Assembly (NCBI GenBank): GCA_030690945.1
Contig: JAUYFM010000059.1
Coordinates: 1-61,858 of the forward strand
DNA length: 61,858 bases
Reading direction: 5' to 3'
From: Smithellaceae bacterium
Lineage (GTDB): Bacteria > Desulfobacterota > Syntrophia > Syntrophales > Smithellaceae
Within the stretch, counting starts at the first letter, position 1. Each line of letters opens with the position of its first letter. The notes beneath the pieces are model-generated. The model worked only from the letters and a program-made list of their open reading frames with translations, was not told the origin of the DNA and ran no database searches. Positions 9,549 to 18,564 of this stretch are shown one piece after another. A program made the position numbers and the translations under genes.

Positions 9549-9995
9549 ATGAAGGTTATTTTAAAACAAAACGTACCTTCTTTAGGCAAGGCCGGAGACT
9601 TGGTTAAAGTCAATGACGGTTACGCCCGCAATTTGCTCATCCCGAAAGGTCTGGCCATCGAGGCAGACGATAAAAACATAAAAGCCTTTGAATTCGAAAA
9701 AAAGAATATTCTGCAAAAAGCACAAAAAGAAAAAGCCGGCGCTCAAGATCTGGCGGCCCGCTTGGGTCAAGTTACCCTGACATTATCCCGCAAAGTAGGC
9801 GATCAACACAAAATATTCGGTTCGGTCACCTCCAAGGATATTGAGGTCGCTCTCCAGGAAAAAGGCTTCGACATCGACCGCAAAATGATCGTCCACAATG
9901 AACAGATCAAATCACTGGGTGAGTTTAAAGTGAAGATCAAGCTGGTCACAGGTATTGATACGGAAATTAAATTAAATGTTGTCGGCGAAGAATAA
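9549..9995 (+). CDS. rplI: Large ribosomal subunit protein bL9
   Basis: This 148-residue L9 is full length. The N-terminal RNA-binding domain has the signature MKVILKQNVPSLGKAGDLVKV and GYARNLLIPKGLA. A long connecting helix and the C-terminal domain follow (LGEFKVKIKL). L9 binds domain V of 23S rRNA at the base of the L1 stalk. It has an ATG start after GGGGG. Its stop overlaps the dnaB start by one base (TAATG). Confidence 0.97.
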   Translation: MKVILKQNVPSLGKAGDLVKVNDGYARNLLIPKGLAIEADDKNIKAFEFEKKNILQKAQKEKAGAQDLAARLGQVTLTLSRKVGDQHKIFGSVTSKDIEVALQEKGFDIDRKMIVHNEQIKSLGEFKVKIKLVTGIDTEIKLNVVGEE

Positions 9996-11350
9996 TGAAA
10001 GATATCGATCCGGCATTATATAAACTTCCCCCGCAGAATATCGAAGCGGAACAATCCATTCTGGGCAGTATTCTGTTGGATAACGGTTCGATCAATGCTG
10101 CGCAGGAAATTATCAACAAAGGCGACTTCTACAACGAAGCACACCGGAAAATTTTTTCCGTTATCGAGCAACTAGCCGATAAAAACGAACCGGTTGATCT
10201 GATCACCTTGAGCAATGCCCTTAAGGACAGGAATATACTGGATTCAGTCGGTGGCACCGCTTATCTGGCATCATTGGTTGATAACGTCCCGTCGGCCGCC
10301 AACGTCGCCAATTACGCCAAAATCGTCAAAGAAAAAGCTATTTTACGCGGTCTGATCGGATCAGCCACCGAGATTATCAACAGTTGCTATGAAGCAGGCT
10401 CTGATGTTGATCAGGTGCTGGATAAGGCCGAGCATAGCATTTTTGAAATTTCCGAAAATAAAGTCCGGGTCTCTTTTTATCCCATTAAAGACATTGTCAA
10501 GGAAAGCTTCCGTGCGATCGAAGACCTCTTCTCCCGAAAGGAACTGATCACCGGTGTGGCCACCGGATTTGAAAAAATCGATGATATAACATCCGGATTA
10601 CAAAATTCCGATCTGATTATCATCGCCGGACGCCCCAGCATGGGTAAAACCGCGTTCGCACTCAATATTGCGCAATTTGCCGCGCTGGAAACACAAACAC
10701 CCGTGGCCATATTCTCACTCGAAATGTCCAAGGAGCAGCTGGCTTTCAGAATGCTCGCCTCGGAAGCAAAAGTTGATTCGCAAAAAATGCGCAAAGGATT
10801 TTTAGGCGAAACCGACTGGCCGAAACTGACAACGGCGGCAGGCAGACTTTCTGAAGCACCGCTTTTTATCGACGATACGCCCGCCATTACCGTCTTGGAA
10901 ATGAAAGCCAAATCCCGCCGCTTGAAAGCCGATCAAGGCCTGGGTTTGATTGTCGTGGACTACATTCAGTTGATGCGAGCCGGTGGTTATTCAAATTCCC
11001 GCGAGCAGGAAATATCGGAAATCAGCCGTTCGCTCAAAGCGCTGGCCAAGGAACTCAAAGTGCCGGTGATCGCTCTATCACAGCTCAACCGGAAAGTGGA
11101 AGATCGCCCCAACCGCCGCCCGCAAATGGCTGACTTGCGGGAATCAGGCGCCATCGAGCAGGACGCGGACGTCATTGCCTTTATCTATCGGGACGAAGTT
11201 TACAATAAGTCCGATGATAATCCTGACAAAGGCGTTGCCGAAATCATCATCGGCAAACAACGTAATGGTCCTACCGGATCCGTGAAGCTCGCCTTTCTGG
11301 AAAAGTTCACCACCTTTGAAAATCTGGCACGTCCGGATGGCCACTCGTAG
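9995..11350 (+). CDS. dnaB: Replicative DNA helicase DnaB
   Basis: The product is 451 residues. The N-terminal helical domain (about 10-110; PPQNIEAEQSILGSILLDN) is followed by a linker and a RecA-like ATPase. Walker A is GRPSMGKT at about 211, and the segments DYIQLM and QLNRKVEDRPNRRPQMADLRESGAIEQDAD follow. It forms a hexamer that unwinds DNA ahead of the replication fork and recruits primase. Length is normal and no intein is present. It is translationally coupled to rplI through TAATG. Confidence 0.97.
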   Translation: MKDIDPALYKLPPQNIEAEQSILGSILLDNGSINAAQEIINKGDFYNEAHRKIFSVIEQLADKNEPVDLITLSNALKDRNILDSVGGTAYLASLVDNVPSAANVANYAKIVKEKAILRGLIGSATEIINSCYEAGSDVDQVLDKAEHSIFEISENKVRVSFYPIKDIVKESFRAIEDLFSRKELITGVATGFEKIDDITSGLQNSDLIIIAGRPSMGKTAFALNIAQFAALETQTPVAIFSLEMSKEQLAFRMLASEAKVDSQKMRKGFLGETDWPKLTTAAGRLSEAPLFIDDTPAITVLEMKAKSRRLKADQGLGLIVVDYIQLMRAGGYSNSREQEISEISRSLKALAKELKVPVIALSQLNRKVEDRPNRRPQMADLRESGAIEQDADVIAFIYRDEVYNKSDDNPDKGVAEIIIGKQRNGPTGSVKLAFLEKFTTFENLARPDGHS

Positions 11351-11419
11351 TATTATATTTTTCGCATTTGAACAGCAGTTTGAAGAGTATCAACAAGTAC
11401 TTATTCGGCGCAGGCGAAA

Positions 11420-11926
11420 ATGAATAACAAAGAAATCACCATTAATGACCGGATGCAAAATGGCTATCGTTATTTTCTCACCAAGCCTGCCGGTAGAGAT
11501 TTCGGCCCCGAATTCCAGCCGGAACTGACGCCCAAACAAATGCTGGAGATGGGTGTCTTCGGCGGAAAATATATGACCGATTGCCGAAGCGAATTTCCCC
11601 CTTCCTGGTATGCCAAAGCCAAACTATGCGCCGAACGTCATGATCCGAAACTCAACTGCTTCGGCGTGAACGCTTCCAAGCCTCTCTCCTACTGGACACA
11701 AAAAGGATGGATTTATCCTGAAGACCCCCGCGGCTGGTTTCAATGGTACTGCCGCTATTATCAGGGAAGACGCTGCCCCGACGACGAAAGACAAATTAAA
11801 CGCTGGAAAGCCATGCAAAGACATATCGCCCAACTACGCAAACACTGTCCCGCCGGCGATCTGAATTGCCGCCGCAAACAGCGTCAGGCGCTTTTGCACT
11901 GGGCATACGACAGCCGCAAGATGTGA
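11420..11926 (+). CDS. Conserved hypothetical protein (GVFGGKYMTDC family)
   Basis: This 168-residue protein has no signal peptide or membrane segment. It is rich in W, Y, R and C, with the blocks ELTPKQMLEMGVFGGKYMTDC, NCFGVNASKPLSYW, DPRGWFQWYCRYYQGRR and RQIKRWKAMQRH. I recognise this pattern as an uncharacterised family seen in diverse bacteria. Cysteines near the C-terminus (HCPAGDLNC) could bind a metal. It lies 69 bases after dnaB on the same strand and may be read from the same [10 protein letters not shown]. No function is assigned. Confidence 0.75.
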   Translation: MNNKEITINDRMQNGYRYFLTKPAGRDFGPEFQPELTPKQMLEMGVFGGKYMTDCRSEFPPSWYAKAKLCAERHDPKLNCFGVNASKPLSYWTQKGWIYPEDPRGWFQWYCRYYQGRRCPDDERQIKRWKAMQRHIAQLRKHCPAGDLNCRRKQRQALLHWAYDSRKM

Positions 11927-12071
11927 ATTATAAAGCGGATCAGATGAAGTTCACAGGCGCTGGGCGACGCTCCACTGATCATACACCAGACTAAAGCACC
12001 TGCAGGGGACATTTTCACCAGGCCCCGCTTTGTGCCTCTGTGCCTTCCCCTCCGCCTAAAAGACCAACAGC

Positions 12072-13136
12072 CTAATACCTCTTCACATGATATTCCGCCA
12101 AACCGAAGAAATCTTTGATGAGATGGATAACGCCCTGGTCGTCTTGAAACCTGCCGTTGTACAGGCCGAAGGGCTGATGAAATTCGGAACGGATAATGCC
12201 GGCCATATTAATTTTATTGGCCCTCTCGCCCAACGGTCTAAAAGACAAATCCAGTCTGCCGTCTGTTGTTTTCATTTTCCAGGGCTTCAGAACATCGCCA
12301 AAGTCAAACCGCGCAGCCGTGAGACAATCAATTTTCCCGTCCGTCCAAAAGCAGTTTTCATTAAAATCTTCATCATCGTCAATCATATTCTGGCAGAGAT
12401 TAAAGGCTAAAATTTTTCCGTCATCACGGTAAACTGCTGCTGTGGACCACTTCCAGAAGCTGATATAAGGATAATACGTTTTTTGCTCATCGATCAGGGC
12501 AATGGTTGAATTCCGTTCCAGAACAATTTCCTGTGAACCCACGGTGATGCTGCCCGACGCAGGAACAGCCGCTTTGTGCGTATAAAATGGGCGTGTGCGG
12601 GTTATCGGCGAGAGCTGGACCAGCGGCTCGACTGCGCCCAAATCTTCATGAACGATTATTTCACCTTTCACGGCAAGGCGGCCTTGATCACTATCAATAT
12701 TGATTAAAATCCGGTGGAAACCCTGATCCAATTTATTTTCAAATCGCAGGTGGTAACCCTTTGTGTCCAAAAAGCAAACGTCATCATAAACCTGCCCGGC
12801 CACTTTTATAGAGCGTCCGACCGTCTGCCGTGTATGTTCAAACCGCGTGTTTGTTAACCGGTCATAGACGTAGAAAAAGGAAACACCCATAAATTTGGCG
12901 TCAAAAATAACCATACCAAAATAATGCGTCGGGGTAATAATGCCGAAATGCTGCCATTCCTTCAGACGAAAATTATTCCAGAAACCGGGCACGGGGAAAG
13001 AATACAGCGGCGCATCCAGGATATTGGCATTCCTGAACGGCGTGCGAAAAGTCCCGAAGTTAATCGAGCCGTCTTTCTCTACCGCCCGTGCAGGAGTTAT
13101 TTGCACGTTTCTCACAATCGTTTCTCCGGTCTTCAA
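12072..13136 (-). CDS. DUF2804 family protein
   Basis: This 354-residue soluble protein is matched to DUF2804 by its beta-rich pattern: NFGTFRTPFRNANILDAPL, GFWNNFRLKEWQHFGIITPTHYF, YDRLTNTRFEHTR, YPYISFWKWSTAAVYRDDGKILAFNLCQN, SEFHQPFGLYNGRFQDDQG. The family is thought to be a beta-sandwich related to lipocalin/attH-like proteins, possibly acting on lipid-like molecules. That role is not established. It starts at 13136, 15 bases after the cyclophilin stop, so the two are probably [13 protein letters not shown]. Confidence 0.75.
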   Translation of the reverse strand: MKTGETIVRNVQITPARAVEKDGSINFGTFRTPFRNANILDAPLYSFPVPGFWNNFRLKEWQHFGIITPTHYFGMVIFDAKFMGVSFFYVYDRLTNTRFEHTRQTVGRSIKVAGQVYDDVCFLDTKGYHLRFENKLDQGFHRILINIDSDQGRLAVKGEIIVHEDLGAVEPLVQLSPITRTRPFYTHKAAVPASGSITVGSQEIVLERNSTIALIDEQKTYYPYISFWKWSTAAVYRDDGKILAFNLCQNMIDDDEDFNENCFWTDGKIDCLTAARFDFGDVLKPWKMKTTDGRLDLSFRPLGERANKINMAGIIRSEFHQPFGLYNGRFQDDQGVIHLIKDFFGLAEYHVKRY

Positions 13137-13151
13137 CCGATCTGGAAAGTT

Positions 13152-13691
13152 TTATGACGGAACTTTCGGCAGCTTGGGGAAACTCCCATCCAGTGCGGCA
13201 TTCCACTTATCAACCATGGGCTTGACGCTTTCCATCAGGTCCGAAATGTCACCTTCGATCGTGATGGAGCGGATTTTGTCACCCTGCGCGATGGCATTGA
13301 CAATTTCCATATCAATGTCGCTGACCACCTCGCCAAACACGGTATGCTTGCCGTCGAGCCAGGGCGTGGGTATGTGCGTGATGAAAAACTGGCTGCCGTT
13401 CGTTTGCGGGCCGGCGTTGGCCATGGAAAAAATTCCCGGCTTACTATGGCGCAATTCCTTTACAAATTCGTCCTGAAATTTATAACCGGGTCCGCCGCGG
13501 CCGTCGCCCGCGGGGCAACCGCCCTGAATCATAAAATCGGGGATCACACGATGGAATTTCAGATTATTGTAATATCCGCGCCGGGCCAAATTGACAAAAT
13601 TACCCACAGTCACCGGTGTTTGATCGGTGAATAATTTCAGGTGGATGGTGCCTTTATCCGTTTCAATAACCGCTGTTAATTTATTTTTCAT
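13152..13691 (-). CDS. Peptidyl-prolyl cis-trans isomerase, cyclophilin type
   Basis: This 179-residue cyclophilin has the active-site segments [43 protein letters not shown] and [12 protein letters not shown]. The catalytic arginine, Phe/Met and Gln residues of the family are present. With no signal peptide it is cytoplasmic, so resembles PpiB more than PpiA. The C-terminal 30 residues after DISDLMES are an extra tail. It catalyses isomerisation of proline peptide bonds during folding. Confidence 0.93.
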   Translation of the reverse strand: MKNKLTAVIETDKGTIHLKLFTDQTPVTVGNFVNLARRGYYNNLKFHRVIPDFMIQGGCPAGDGRGGPGYKFQDEFVKELRHSKPGIFSMANAGPQTNGSQFFITHIPTPWLDGKHTVFGEVVSDIDMEIVNAIAQGDKIRSITIEGDISDLMESVKPMVDKWNAALDGSFPKLPKVPS

Positions 13692-13753
13692 GATCGTCTC
13701 CTTAGGGATATGTAGCTGAAGCTTTAAAGATTATCACCTGATATGTCAAGGTA

Positions 13754-13814
13754 AAAACCATCTGGCAAAAACGACTTAAGTGGGTTAAGGGTGGACAGAT
13801 TTATTAAGCAATAA
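13754..13814 (+). repeat. Dispersed repeat, copy 1 (second copy at 25915-25975)
   Basis: About 60 bases from AAACCATCTGGCAAA to TTTATTAAGCAATAA align with 25915-25975 at roughly three quarters identity, ending in the same 15 bases TTTATTAAGCAATAA. Neither copy encodes anything. It lies between the cyclophilin gene and the dehydratase activator. Confidence 0.5.
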
Positions 13815-13826
13815 GACAAAGAAATG

Positions 13827-14606
13827 TCACGACAATTTGGAAGCCGTTTCCCATGCGTAAAGAGCGGCCCCTATCGCTCCGATGATTTGGGGATTTTCTA
13901 CGACAGTAATTTTTTGCCCTGTTTCTTTTTCGAGTGCGGCAACAACACCTTTATTTAACGCAACGCCACCTGTCATAACCACATCAGGCGCTAAACCTAT
14001 TCGACTGCCCAGGCCCGCCACCCTTTTTGCAACGGCTTTATGGGCGCCTTGGGCCACATTTTCCCGTTTGGCTCCTGAGGAAAGCTGCGAGATCACCTCC
14101 GATTCTGCAAAAACGGTGCAAGTATTGCTGATGATGATCTCTTCCGATGCATTTTCCGAGAGGCTGGAAAGATTTCCGATGCTGCAGTCAAGAATCCGCG
14201 CCATAACCTCGAGAAACCGCCCCGTTCCCGCAGCGCACTTCTCATTCATGACAAAATTTTCCACTTTGCCGTCTTTGTCCAATCTGATGACTTTTGCATC
14301 CTGTCCACCAATATCAATAACCGTTCTAGCCGACGGTATCATGTGGGCGGCTCCTCTTGCATGACAAGTGATCTCCGTGATCTGTTTGTCGGCCTTATCG
14401 TAGGTCATTCTCCCATAGCCTGTTACAACGGAAAACTTTATTTTTTCTCCGGAGATTCCTGCTTCCCGAAAGGCTGCTCCAACCGCTTTTTCAGGCCCCT
14501 GAGTTCCTGCTCCCGTATTAAACACTGCCTTACCCAATATTTTAAGTTGCGCGTTTATAATGACAGCCTTTGATGAAGACGATCCAATATCTATGCCTAA
14601 AAACAA
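13827..14606 (-). CDS. 2-hydroxyacyl-CoA dehydratase activator (BadF/BcrA/HgdC ATPase)
   Basis: This 259-residue member of the ASKHA ATPase superfamily has the phosphate-binding loop GIDIGSSSSKAV, DIGGQDAKVI and TGGVALNKG. Cysteines in NEKCAAGTGRFLE and SNTCTVFAESE hold the single [4Fe-4S] cluster shared between two subunits. The activator uses ATP hydrolysis to push one low-potential electron into the dehydratase, the archerase mechanism. Its length matches HgdC/FldI/HadI. It is last in the operon, 41 bases after the second dehydratase subunit, as in known 2-hydroxyacyl-CoA dehydratase clusters. Confidence 0.93.
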   Translation of the reverse strand: MFLGIDIGSSSSKAVIINAQLKILGKAVFNTGAGTQGPEKAVGAAFREAGISGEKIKFSVVTGYGRMTYDKADKQITEITCHARGAAHMIPSARTVIDIGGQDAKVIRLDKDGKVENFVMNEKCAAGTGRFLEVMARILDCSIGNLSSLSENASEEIIISNTCTVFAESEVISQLSSGAKRENVAQGAHKAVAKRVAGLGSRIGLAPDVVMTGGVALNKGVVAALEKETGQKITVVENPQIIGAIGAALYAWETASKLS

Positions 14607-14647
14607 TTTTTACCTCTTCTGACCGATCGTAGATTTGCTACTGCTTC

Positions 14648-15778
14648 CTATTTGATCATTTCCGCAAAGCTCTGAATCCTTGTTCGGATCTGTTCCGCCG
14701 AATCCATTTTTTGTTCAATTTCCAGATACAGCATTGGTATCCCGGCGACTTCAAGTTCCTTTTTGTAGATCGGGTAGTCAAATTCTTCGGGATTGCAGAA
14801 TTTCATCATGCAGACCACCACCCCGTCGGCATGATTCTCCCGGACGAGATCGATCAGCAACTGCCCATGCTTCTTCTCCTCGTCGTACAGGAGCGAGCAG
14901 CCGTCATGATCCGCTATGCGGTAGGCCAGCCTTTCGAGAGCCGTTCCTTCACTGCGGACAGACGTTCTGAATTGTCTTGACTCATGAGCCAGATCGTCGG
15001 CAACAAAAACTATTTTGTTTTGGACAAAGGCATCAAGTAACGCATCCGTCTCTGCAAGAATTCCCGTAACGACCACTTTTATGCCATCAAGTTTTTCTTC
15101 GGGAAGTCTCTTCAATTCTTCCATGAGTTCTTTAATTTTGATTGCATAGAGCCTTTTATCCATAAAATAGGCGGCCTTGATAATTAAATGGCGAGTCTTC
15201 GCATTTAACGTTTTGGAATATCTGCTGACGATCGCTGTAAAATGCCGCATGGTTTCTCGATAGTCTTCATAAAGGGCGATGCTGTCCTCAAGGTCCTTCT
15301 CTGTTATTTTTTTACCGGCAATGGTTTCAAGCTCTTTTTGCACCCTTTTGTATTCATCGATGAGATAGGCCACTCCGGCGGCGATTTTTCTGTGTTGCGG
15401 ATACACCATAGGAATCAAATAGGTTTGGGGAACGGCAACATGCCAATTATCACAGATACATTTCAGTGTATCACAATAGGCAGGGATAATGACGGCAGAC
15501 AAAAAGTCATACATCCCTTTCATCCCCTGCTCGACATTGATCCGCATGATGGAACAGCAGAAGCTTTGCAGATACTTATCCGCCAGTTTAATGTCCGTCT
15601 GTCCGCCCCAAAGGCCGACAGGCAGCAGGCCTGCCGCATAAATGATTTCATCAGGCGTATAGTAGGGAAAACAGCCGACGGCCTTTTTCCCGGTTTCTTT
15701 CATCGACGCTTTCACGGCTTTTGCCGGATGGTTCGCTGTTTCTTCTAATGCGGATATGATTTTCTCTATGCGATTCAT
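14648..15778 (-). CDS. 2-hydroxyacyl-CoA dehydratase, beta-type subunit (HgdB/FldC/HadC-like)
   Basis: The product is 376 residues, the usual length of this subunit (about 375). The family pattern is clear: GCFPYYTPDEIIYAAGLLPV near the N-terminus, the cysteine segments YLQSFCCSIMR and AYCDTLKCICDNW, and the C-terminal VVCMMKFCNPEEFDYP. These cysteines should hold a [4Fe-4S] cluster. With its partner and the activator it dehydrates an (R)-2-hydroxyacyl-CoA to a 2-enoyl-CoA by a ketyl-radical mechanism. It starts four bases inside the end of the preceding gene (ATGA), keeping the subunits in step. Confidence 0.92.
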   Translation of the reverse strand: MNRIEKIISALEETANHPAKAVKASMKETGKKAVGCFPYYTPDEIIYAAGLLPVGLWGGQTDIKLADKYLQSFCCSIMRINVEQGMKGMYDFLSAVIIPAYCDTLKCICDNWHVAVPQTYLIPMVYPQHRKIAAGVAYLIDEYKRVQKELETIAGKKITEKDLEDSIALYEDYRETMRHFTAIVSRYSKTLNAKTRHLIIKAAYFMDKRLYAIKIKELMEELKRLPEEKLDGIKVVVTGILAETDALLDAFVQNKIVFVADDLAHESRQFRTSVRSEGTALERLAYRIADHDGCSLLYDEEKKHGQLLIDLVRENHADGVVVCMMKFCNPEEFDYPIYKKELEVAGIPMLYLEIEQKMDSAEQIRTRIQSFAEMIK

Positions 15779-17001
15779 CGTCTGCTCAACCTTTCATTTC
15801 TTCTTTGTTCCATCATTTCCATAAGAGCCTGAATTCTTGTCTCATATTGCGCCAGGGAGAAAGCCCCCGGATCGGTCTGATCTCCGTCAAAGATTACGGA
15901 TGCCACGCCGGTCTGCTCCTGGACCTGACGCTGCACTTCGTATTGTCTGAAATCCATCAACTTGCAGCTTCGATTGGAATGATAAATGATGCCGTCCAAA
16001 GAGAAATCCTTCACAATCTGTACAATATTCCCCGCCCCATACGCCAGGTTCCGGTTGGCATAATTGGAACTGTAGGCCCTGGCCATGGCATCCAGATCAT
16101 CGCTGTCATAAACGATGGTCCAGGAGTCGGGGTAGGTCGAGGTGATCAGGTTGATCCCGTTTTTCCTCAGTATTTTTGACGTATCCGCCAGGTGCGGCCA
16201 GCAGGCGATCCCGTCCCACATGACACGGTATTTTTCCGGCTGATCTTTCCAGGGTCCTTCGCCACGGTCGATTTTCCCCTGCAGTTCTTCCGCCCAAAGC
16301 TTGAAGAGGTCCAATCCTTCCTGTTTTCCCCTCATACACACGATGACCGCCATGTAATTGAATAAATCAAATCCGTTGAAAGGAGAAGGTTGTGCTGCCG
16401 CCAGGGCCGTCGCCTTTTTCCACCACCGGGCCGTCTCCGCAGAAATTTTCATGACCTCCTTGAAGCGGTCGTGGTCGAATTTTTTACCGGTTATCTGTTC
16501 CAGCTGACCGATGGCATGATTAAATTGTTCTCGGATATACTTGACGCTATGCCCCGGGACATCGAATGTGTGATTAAAAGGCGTATCGATTAAAATCATG
16601 GGGATACGCATCTCCCGGGCCAGGTTTTCATACCACTTGATGACTGTGTTGCAAATATTGTTGCAGCAGAATATAAAATCCGGCATGGGAATATTTCCAG
16701 CTGCACTCTCTTTCAGATTCGCATAGCCGATATTGACTCTGGCGTAAGAGCATAAATCGTTTGAGTACCCGTTATTTTCCGCATTCCGGAGAAATGCCGG
16801 GGCGTCCTTTCTGGCTCCGAGGACCGCGGCATGGTTTTCCGGATAAACAACCTTGATGTCCATCGTTTCCAAAAGCTCCTGCGGGACAATGGACGTCGCC
16901 CAAGCCACCCGTTCTCCCGACTTCTTGGCTTCCAGCGCCTCTTTATAATGACGGGAAATCATGTCGTTCAATATTTGTTTTGAAGAAATATTCTTATCCA
17001 T
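15775..17001 (-). CDS. 2-hydroxyacyl-CoA dehydratase, alpha-type subunit (HgdA/FldB/HadB-like)
   Basis: The product is 408 residues, matching FldB/HadB in length. It has the alpha-subunit motif LCSYARVNIG and cysteines in FIFCCNNICNT. The C-terminal block IIYHSNRSCKLMDFRQYEVQ is followed by GVASVIFDGDQTDPGAFS. The conserved cysteines bind a [4Fe-4S] cluster; in this family the alpha-subunit cluster binds the substrate carbonyl. Substrate cannot be read from sequence: lactate, 2-hydroxyglutarate, 2-hydroxyisocaproate and aryl-lactates are all handled by relatives. The enzyme is oxygen-sensitive and implies anaerobic growth. Confidence 0.92.
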   Translation of the reverse strand: MDKNISSKQILNDMISRHYKEALEAKKSGERVAWATSIVPQELLETMDIKVVYPENHAAVLGARKDAPAFLRNAENNGYSNDLCSYARVNIGYANLKESAAGNIPMPDFIFCCNNICNTVIKWYENLAREMRIPMILIDTPFNHTFDVPGHSVKYIREQFNHAIGQLEQITGKKFDHDRFKEVMKISAETARWWKKATALAAAQPSPFNGFDLFNYMAVIVCMRGKQEGLDLFKLWAEELQGKIDRGEGPWKDQPEKYRVMWDGIACWPHLADTSKILRKNGINLITSTYPDSWTIVYDSDDLDAMARAYSSNYANRNLAYGAGNIVQIVKDFSLDGIIYHSNRSCKLMDFRQYEVQRQVQEQTGVASVIFDGDQTDPGAFSLAQYETRIQALMEMMEQRRNERLSRR

Positions 17002-17169
17002 AATGAGTTCAATCCTTTTAAGATAACAACTGAAGCATCAAGGTCGAAAACTGGAGGCTGCAGATGGAAATATTTGAAAGCCTTCAGCCTTCAGATCAAC
17101 CACCTGAAGCCTCCATGAAAGGGGCAAGGAATTGATAACCGGTGATTGTAAACGATGACCGGCTGCTGC

Positions 17170-18543
17170 TTATGAGCCGACGCGGCTGCTGTTTTTCCAT
17201 ATTCCCATTTTTTCAGCCTCACGGACCAGCTCATCTCGAAAATCCGGATGGGCAATATTGATAAGAGCCTCTGCACGCTGCCAGGTTGATTTTCCTTTCA
17301 TGCAGGCAACGCCATATTCGGTTACGACATTGTGCGTTACTTGTCTCGGGATGGTTACAACCGCCCCGGCATCAAGCCTGGCGCGAATCAAGGTTCTGAT
17401 CTTGCCGTCTTTTGTTCGAAGGGTTGAAGGCGTACAGAGGAAACTCTGTCCGCCTTTGGACATATAAGCCCCCAGGACGAAATCCAGTTGACCGCCGTTG
17501 CCGCCGATGTGCTGCATACCCACCGATTCCGAGTTAACCTGTCCAAACAAATCCACTTCCAGACAACTGTTGATCGACACGAAGTTGTCCAGACGGGCGA
17601 CGGTGGAGATTTCGTTGACATAGTCGACTGGATAACAGAGATGGATGGGGTTTCGATCGATAAATGCATAAAGCTCCTTTGATCCCATGGAAAAGGTCCA
17701 GACCATCTTGCCCCGGTCCAGGTTCTTTTTGCCGCTGATCTTGCCCGCCTTGTAGAGATTCAAAAAGGCATCCACAAACATCTCCGAATGGACGCTCAGG
17801 TCTTTGATGTCGGACTCGGCGATGAGGGTGCCTACACAGTTGGGAAGGCCGCCGATGCCCAATTGCAGGGTGCTGCCGTTCCGGATCAGAGGGACAATGT
17901 GCCGGGCGATTTCACGGTCAATGACGGAAGGCTTTTTGGCCAGGCGTTCGGGCAACGGGCGGTTACCCCCTTCCACTACATAGTCGACCTCCGAGATATG
18001 CATGCTGTAGCCGTGAACCCCGCATACCCGGGGCATGTTTTCATTGACTTCTACCATGACGACCCGGGCCCGCTCCACAACAGCCATGGAATCGGAGACC
18101 TGGGGACCGATGTTGAAATGGCCATGTTCATCCATCGGGGCGACCTGGAGCATGGCCACGTCTATCTTCGTATCCTGGCGCCAGTATTTCAGCTGCTCCC
18201 GATACTGCACGGGAATGTACCAGCAATTGCCATCCTTGTTCATCTGCCGTTCGACGGGGCTGAACTGGCTGGTCTGCCATCGGCAATGTTCGGAATGGGG
18301 GTCCGCCCGGACAACGGCGGGTTTATGTTCATAAGGCCAGATGCTGGCAATCGTTTTTAAATCGTGCAATTCATGAATTCGCCGGGCCAGCGCTTCATCC
18401 AGATCATAGACCGTTCCGCAAAAAGCGCCGTAGTGAATCACATCTCCCGATTGAATGGCTTTGACGGCTTCATCCGTCGAAACCAATTTGGTTCTATATT
18501 CGCTTTTTAAGCCCAGTTCTCCCTTTAAGGCTGTTTCAGCCAT
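17170..18543 (-). CDS. CoA-transferase of the acetyl-CoA hydrolase/4-hydroxybutyrate CoA-transferase family
   Basis: This 457-residue protein has N-terminal and C-terminal alpha/beta domains. The segment DLSVHSEMFVDAF carries the probable catalytic glutamate (E254), matching the HTEM segment of Cat2/AbfT. The CoA-binding part has GGNGGQLDF. Such enzymes move CoA from acetyl-CoA or another donor to a carboxylic acid through a glutamyl-CoA intermediate. It probably activates the 2-hydroxy acid taken up by the TRAP system. It sits 21 bases after dctM with an AAGGAG site, and 168 bases before the dehydratase genes. Confidence 0.88.
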   Translation of the reverse strand: MAETALKGELGLKSEYRTKLVSTDEAVKAIQSGDVIHYGAFCGTVYDLDEALARRIHELHDLKTIASIWPYEHKPAVVRADPHSEHCRWQTSQFSPVERQMNKDGNCWYIPVQYREQLKYWRQDTKIDVAMLQVAPMDEHGHFNIGPQVSDSMAVVERARVVMVEVNENMPRVCGVHGYSMHISEVDYVVEGGNRPLPERLAKKPSVIDREIARHIVPLIRNGSTLQLGIGGLPNCVGTLIAESDIKDLSVHSEMFVDAFLNLYKAGKISGKKNLDRGKMVWTFSMGSKELYAFIDRNPIHLCYPVDYVNEISTVARLDNFVSINSCLEVDLFGQVNSESVGMQHIGGNGGQLDFVLGAYMSKGGQSFLCTPSTLRTKDGKIRTLIRARLDAGAVVTIPRQVTHNVVTEYGVACMKGKSTWQRAEALINIAHPDFRDELVREAEKMGIWKNSSRVGS

Positions 18544-18564
18544 ATTCGATACTCCTTCTCTTTC

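Noticed and set aside
17788-18360. A 190-codon plus-strand frame inside the CoA-transferase gene.
   Set aside because: It is antisense to a well-conserved gene, with no ribosome-binding site and no recognisable domain.
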